Below are positions 5,425-8,154 of a stretch of 8,154 nt of DNA, one piece after another. Below the pieces are notes generated by a model that worked only from the letters and a program-made list of their open reading frames with translations, had not been told where the DNA came from and did no database searches. The number at the start of each line of letters is the position of its first letter. The stretch's first letter is position 1. Source of the DNA: an uncultured Collinsella sp. (GTDB taxonomy: Bacteria; Actinomycetota; Coriobacteriia; Coriobacteriales; Coriobacteriaceae). Location: positions 1-8,154 of the forward strand of contig CABTZM010000092.1 in the NCBI GenBank assembly GCA_902489295.1, written 5' to 3'. The position numbers and the translations under genes are program-made.

Positions 5425-5964
5425 CTAGTAGTTCACCACCTGCTCCTCAAAGTACGCCTTGGGGTGGTTACACACCGGGCACACCTCAGGCGCCTCGGCA
5501 CCAACGTGCAGGTGCCCGCAGTTCAGGCACTTCCACACCTTCACGCCCTCGCGCTCAAACACCTCGCCCGATTCAATGCGCTCGACGAGCTTGTTGTAGC
5601 GCTCCTCGTGAGCCTTCTCGACGGCGGCGACACCACGGAACTTTGCGGCAATCTCGGCAAAGCCCTCCTCCTCGGCGGTCTTGGCAAACTCATCGTACAT
5701 CGTGGTCCACTCGTAGTTCTCTCCTGCGGCGGCATCGCGCAGATTGTCCAGGGTATCGGGGACGACGCCGTCGTGCAGATACTTAAACCACAGCTTGGCG
5801 TGCTCGGACTCGTTGCCTGCGGTCTCGGCAAAGATATTCGAAATCTGAACGTAGCCGTCTTTCTTGGCCTTAGATGCGTAGTAGCGATACTTGGTGTGTG
5901 CCTGGGACTCACCGGCAAAAGCGGTCTCGAGGTTCTTCTTGGTTTGGGAATTCTCAAAATCCAT
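5425..5964 (-). CDS. rbr: Rubrerythrin
   Basis: A 179-residue non-heme iron peroxidase that reduces hydrogen peroxide to water in the cytoplasm of anaerobes, using electrons passed through its rubredoxin domain. The ferritin-like diiron domain (1-135) shows E19 in AGESQAHTKY, E52-x-x-H55 in GNESEHAKLW, the GENYEWTTMYDEFAKTAEEEG segment split around residues 81-101, and E116-x-x-H119 in VEKAHEERY. The C-terminal rubredoxin-like domain has CLNCG (C146, C149) and CPVCNHP (C162, C165). Length and motif order are those of classical rubrerythrin. Start ATG at 5962-5964 has AAGGGAAG 7 bases upstream; an in-frame GTG seven codons earlier would include that site and is rejected. It follows the mutY-like gene after 114 bases, so it may have its own promoter, though I see no clear one. 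Its 3' end carries element B. Confidence 0.97.
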   Translation of the reverse strand: MDFENSQTKKNLETAFAGESQAHTKYRYYASKAKKDGYVQISNIFAETAGNESEHAKLWFKYLHDGVVPDTLDNLRDAAAGENYEWTTMYDEFAKTAEEEGFAEIAAKFRGVAAVEKAHEERYNKLVERIESGEVFEREGVKVWKCLNCGHLHVGAEAPEVCPVCNHPKAYFEEQVVNY

Positions 5965-6078
5965 AGGTGTACTTCCCTTCAACACGTGCCGCCCATAGGC
6001 TTTGAGCGACCTTGTCTTTAGGATGCCCTCAAGCCGCGAATTTAAACCTTACAATCCCGTTCTTCAGATTTGAGCGGG

Positions 6079-6984
6079 CTACACACTCAACCAACGATCG
6101 TCCTCGGCTCGGCAAAAGCCCTCGCGCTCCAGGTCAGCTAGAATGCCCGCGATCAAGTCGCACTCGACCGGCCCGCGACCGGCTGCCGCTTCCATCTCGT
6201 TAACGCCCACCACGGCATCAGCAAGCGTAATCCCCGCCGGCTGCCCATCGCGCGCTGCCAACAACATACGCACGATATGCGCGCGCTTTTGGCGGCGCGA
6301 GCCCTCAAACTTGGACTGACGACTATAGCCCGCCGACCGCCTGGACGGATTGGGCAGTGTCTTTTTAAGATACGCGCCGTAATCCAGCAATGCGTAATAC
6401 CACGCGCGCGGCGTGTCGGCATCGTCTTGAGGCGCGGCAAAGGGAGCGATCTCGTCCGCCGCCGCACCGGGGGCCGCCGGACAGGCAGCTTGGATCAGCG
6501 GCACCAGCTCGCGATCGGGAACGGCCGGCACATCGGGAAAGAAATGATGCAAAAAGACCGTGCGCACGTTGGTCTCCAGATACACGCCCGGAAGATCAAA
6601 CGCAAACGACCGGATACCCTGCGCCGTTGCCGGGCCAATACCAGGCAGAGTGACCAAGTCACGCGTCTCACGCGGAAACTCCCCGCCCCAGTCCTCTACA
6701 ACGCGCTGAGCGGCCCCGTGAAGCGCCAGAGCGCGTCGGTTGTAGCCCATCCCCTGCCAAGCGTCCAAAACATCCGAAGGCGCGGCCTGGGCAAGCGCCT
6801 GCACGGTCGGAAAACGATTGAGCCACACCGGCATGCGCGCCTCCACACGCGGCACCTGTGTTTGCTGCAACATGACCTCAGAAAGCCAAATGATGTACGG
6901 GTCGCGCGTTCGGCGCCACGGAAGGTCGCGATAACGCAAGACCCCTTCCGAACGAATCATCGAACGAAAGGGGTCCTGAATCAT
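6079..6984 (-). CDS. MutY-like adenine DNA glycosylase lacking the Fe-S cluster motif
   Basis: A 301-residue HhH-GPD protein. Classical MutY removes adenine mispaired with 8-oxoguanine. Matches to MutY are PYIIWLSEVMLQQTQVPRV (29-47, catalytic Glu at E36), WQGMGYNRRAL (76-86) and the helix-hairpin-helix LVTLPGIGPATAQGIRSFAF (110-129). Three features depart from the family. The catalytic Asp of the MutY LDGNVxRV motif is Glu here (YLETNVRTV, E137). The C-x6-C-x2-C-x5-C cluster motif is absent: only C168, C275 and C291 exist, and the region after LLDYGAYLKK reads NPSRRSAGYSRQSKFEG. The C-terminal NUDIX-like domain is missing, replaced by about 70 residues that look like a winged helix. Residues 169-192 are an Ala/Pro/Asp-rich insertion. 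Start ATG at 6982-6984 has AAGGAG 7 bases upstream. It lies 21 bases after the Rrf2 gene, so the two are probably co-transcribed. Confidence 0.85.
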   Translation of the reverse strand: MIQDPFRSMIRSEGVLRYRDLPWRRTRDPYIIWLSEVMLQQTQVPRVEARMPVWLNRFPTVQALAQAAPSDVLDAWQGMGYNRRALALHGAAQRVVEDWGGEFPRETRDLVTLPGIGPATAQGIRSFAFDLPGVYLETNVRTVFLHHFFPDVPAVPDRELVPLIQAACPAAPGAAADEIAPFAAPQDDADTPRAWYYALLDYGAYLKKTLPNPSRRSAGYSRQSKFEGSRRQKRAHIVRMLLAARDGQPAGITLADAVVGVNEMEAAAGRGPVECDLIAGILADLEREGFCRAEDDRWLSV

Positions 6985-7005
6985 GGCTATGCTCCTTATG
7001 CGGCG

Positions 7006-7491
7006 CTATTCCTCCCGGTAAGCGCACGCGCAGGTGGCGTACTCGGGAAACGCTTCGCGGTCGGCGAACTTGGGATCGACGGCTGGGAACTGGCGGCGAG
7101 CGACGATGTCGCCGAGCGAAACGGAATCGAGGTAGTCGCGCATCAACGCCTGGGCTCCGGCCCACAGGGGATGATAGCAGCACGCGCCCATGCGCGCACA
7201 GTCACCATCGGGCGCGGTGCAATCGTTCATAACCATAGGACCCTGAACGGCCTCGACGACCTGGCGGATAGTGACGTCGTCCGGACTGACCTTGAGACGC
7301 ATGCCACCGTGGACGCCGCGCAGGCTCTCCACAATACCGGCCTGGACCAAACCGTGCTGAATCGAGCGGGCAAACGAATACGGGACATTGACCTCTTCGG
7401 CAGCGGTGCGAACAGAAAGCAAACGCTCCGGATCCTCAGCAAGCATCGCCAGCATACGAAGGGCGTAATCAGTCTTCCTCGATATGTCCAT
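7006..7491 (-). CDS. Rrf2-family transcriptional regulator with IscR-type Fe-S ligands
   Basis: A 161-residue Rrf2 regulator. The N-terminal winged helix reads MDISRKTDYALRMLAMLA (1-18), then SVRTAAEEVNVPYSFARSIQ (26-45) as the recognition region and the wing SLRGVHGGMRL (56-66), close to the RGxxGG wing of IscR and NsrR. The effector loop has C91-x6-C98-x5-C104 and H107 (CCYHPLW). IscR uses three Cys and H107 at equivalent positions to bind a [2Fe-2S] cluster, so a redox- or iron-sensing cluster is likely. An extra C105 and a C-terminal C154-x-C156 are unusual. Start ATG at 7489-7491 has AAAGGGG 4 bases upstream; a longer in-frame reading to 7599 lacks family similarity. It probably controls itself and the mutY-like gene, and possibly rubrerythrin. 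The target set is inference. Confidence 0.92.
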   Translation of the reverse strand: MDISRKTDYALRMLAMLAEDPERLLSVRTAAEEVNVPYSFARSIQHGLVQAGIVESLRGVHGGMRLKVSPDDVTIRQVVEAVQGPMVMNDCTAPDGDCARMGACCYHPLWAGAQALMRDYLDSVSLGDIVARRQFPAVDPKFADREAFPEYATCACAYREE

Positions 7492-7516
7492 TTTTCCCCT
7501 TTCAAGGAATACGAAC

Positions 7517-7543
7517 AGCTCGAACGAGCTCCGGGGCCGAGCT
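7517..7543 (-). promoter_or_regulatory. Overlapping hairpins in the leader of the Rrf2 gene
   Basis: AGCTCG-AA-CGAGCT (7517-7530) is a perfect 6-bp hairpin. It shares its AGCT with a second imperfect palindrome, AGCTCCGGGGCCGAGCT (7527-7543), so only one can form at a time. They lie about 17 bases upstream of the ribosome site. A regulatory role is speculative. Confidence 0.35.
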
Positions 7544-7651
7544 TGTGTCGAGACGCTAAATGACCGCCAGGACATCCAAATGGTAAATCGGATATCCACT
7601 GAGTGCCGCGCTTGGAGCGAAATGCATCAGGTGCGGCGCACAGTGCAATTT

Positions 7652-7696
7652 AGTATAACCTAACCCCCTGTCTCGTAGAACAGGTGTTGCGCAACA
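7652..7696 (-). promoter_or_regulatory. Likely promoter and operator region of the Rrf2-mutY unit
   Basis: TATACT on the minus strand (7652-7657) is a good -10 box. The hexamer 17 bases upstream is TTCTAC, a poor -35. TTAG-N6-CTAA brackets the -10. CCTGT-N8-ACAGG (7667-7684) is centred on the -35, and the perfect 12-base palindrome TGTTGCGCAACA (7685-7696) abuts it. A weak -35 covered by palindromes suits a regulated promoter, with Rrf2 autoregulation the obvious candidate. This promoter implies a leader of about 155 bases. The rest of 7492-7850 holds no gene that I can support. Confidence 0.45.
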
Positions 7697-7814
7697 AAGC
7701 TGTTGTTCAGACAGATATACTTATTAGATTTTACTTGCGTTCCCGAAGGCGCGGGGATTCTGGGCGAAGATGCACCGGGGCGATCGTTCTATCGAAACAA
7801 AGTGCATCAAACGC

Positions 7815-7842
7815 AAAAAGCCACGTCCGAAGACGTGGCTTT
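7815..7842 (-). terminator. Rho-independent terminator of tRNA-Asp
   Basis: AAAGCCACGTC-CGAA-GACGTGGCTTT (7817-7842) is a perfect 11-bp hairpin. On the minus strand it ends in a TTTTT tract (7815-7819) and begins 9 bases after the tRNA CCA end. Confidence 0.9.
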
Positions 7843-7850
7843 AATTGCGT

Positions 7851-7928
<78 letters not shown>

Positions 7929-7974
7929 AGGCAGGCGTTCGCGTTTGTTTCCGCTCGCGTGCGCTGCGGGGATT

Positions 7975-8027
7975 AGTATACACAGAAGTCTGTCCGGCGC
8001 GCAACAACTTTTTTGAAAAAATTTTTT
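7975..8027 (-). promoter_or_regulatory. tRNA-Asp promoter with AT-rich upstream tract
   Basis: On the minus strand, TATACT (7975-7980) lies 18 bases after TTGCGC (7999-8004), a plausible -10/-35 pair ending about 46 bases before the mature tRNA. Directly upstream is a run of A6, T6 and A6 (8009-8027, minus-strand order A6-T6-C-A6), which resembles the UP elements that boost stable-RNA promoters. Further upstream is the GC palindrome CCCTCC-G-GGAGGG (8032-8044), of unknown role. Confidence 0.65.
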
Positions 8028-8063
8028 GGGTCCCTCCGGGAGGGTCTCCGGGGCTGAGGGCGG

Positions 8064-8154
8064 GGGTTAAGTTTGCTGCTCTACAGTCCTGCGCAAGACG
8101 GAAAGCACATTAAGTGCTTTCCTTTGCGTGCGGAACTCGCGACAAACTTAACCC
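8064..8154. repeat. Inverted-repeat structure at the right edge, with inner hairpin
   Basis: GGGTTAAGTTTG (8064-8075) is perfectly repeated in inverted form as CAAACTTAACCC (8143-8154), the last bases of the window, so the arms may extend further. Between them is a 9-bp hairpin, GGAAAGCAC-ATTAA-GTGCTTTCC (8100-8122), flanked by roughly complementary CGCAA and TTGCG. No gene lies here. The inner hairpin has only a short T-tract on the plus strand (TTT), so it may be a weak terminator of a neighbouring gene. The whole could also be a small mobile or recombination element. Confidence 0.6.

Noticed and set aside
5464..6021. Open frame of 185 codons on the plus strand
   Set aside because: It is the antisense shadow of rubrerythrin, which has all metal ligands in place.
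5965..6078. PerR- or Rex-type operator upstream of rubrerythrin
   Set aside because: I looked for the AT-rich palindromes these regulators use and found none; TTTAAA and CACGTG alone are too short to call.
6277..7563. Open frame of 428 codons on the plus strand
   Set aside because: It is antisense to the MutY-like and Rrf2 genes, both supported by motifs and ribosome sites. Its translation is Arg/His-rich with no domain.

Overview
This window looks like chromosomal DNA of a GC-rich, anaerobic Gram-positive bacterium. A Collinsella-like member of the Coriobacteriia is my best guess, from codon style, the rubrerythrin and the gene set. That assignment is inference from reading the sequence, not the result of a search. 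Every gene I can support, including the single tRNA, is on the minus strand, so the text follows transcription from high to low coordinates.

From the right end: an inverted-repeat structure runs off the window edge (8064-8154). It is followed by an AT-rich upstream tract and promoter (7975-8027) for tRNA-Asp(GTC) (7851-7928), which has its own terminator (7815-7842). Next is a block with an oxidative-stress theme: an IscR-like Rrf2 regulator with Cys3-His Fe-S ligands (7006-7491), then, 21 bases on, a MutY-type DNA glycosylase (6079-6984), then rubrerythrin (5425-5964). The glycosylase is unusual. It has no cysteine motif for a [4Fe-4S] cluster, no C-terminal NUDIX-like domain, and Glu where MutY has its catalytic Asp.

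The middle holds two unrecognised membrane-protein genes (4502-5134 and 3634-4068). The most striking noncoding feature is a pair of related 3'-UTR elements, 4322-4484 and 5226-5405. Each sits directly after a minus-strand stop codon. Each has a very long stem-loop, a conserved linker of about 50 bases and a near-identical terminator hairpin. The stem arms differ between the copies but stay self-complementary, while the 18-base apical loop is almost invariant. This is what a conserved nucleic-acid structure looks like.

The left part holds a two-gene module (2980-3510 and 2420-2983). A small nucleotidyltransferase (GGS and DxD motifs, DUF6036-like) is translationally coupled through a TTGA overlap to a protein with a C-terminal helix-turn-helix. 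This resembles nucleotidyltransferase toxin-antitoxin systems. It is followed by rmuC (1013-2368) with a terminator, and by the first 295 codons of an ABC exporter (1-885) that continues past the left edge.

The best candidates for something undescribed are, in order, the paired 3'-UTR elements, the nucleotidyltransferase/HTH module and the variant MutY beside an Fe-S regulator.
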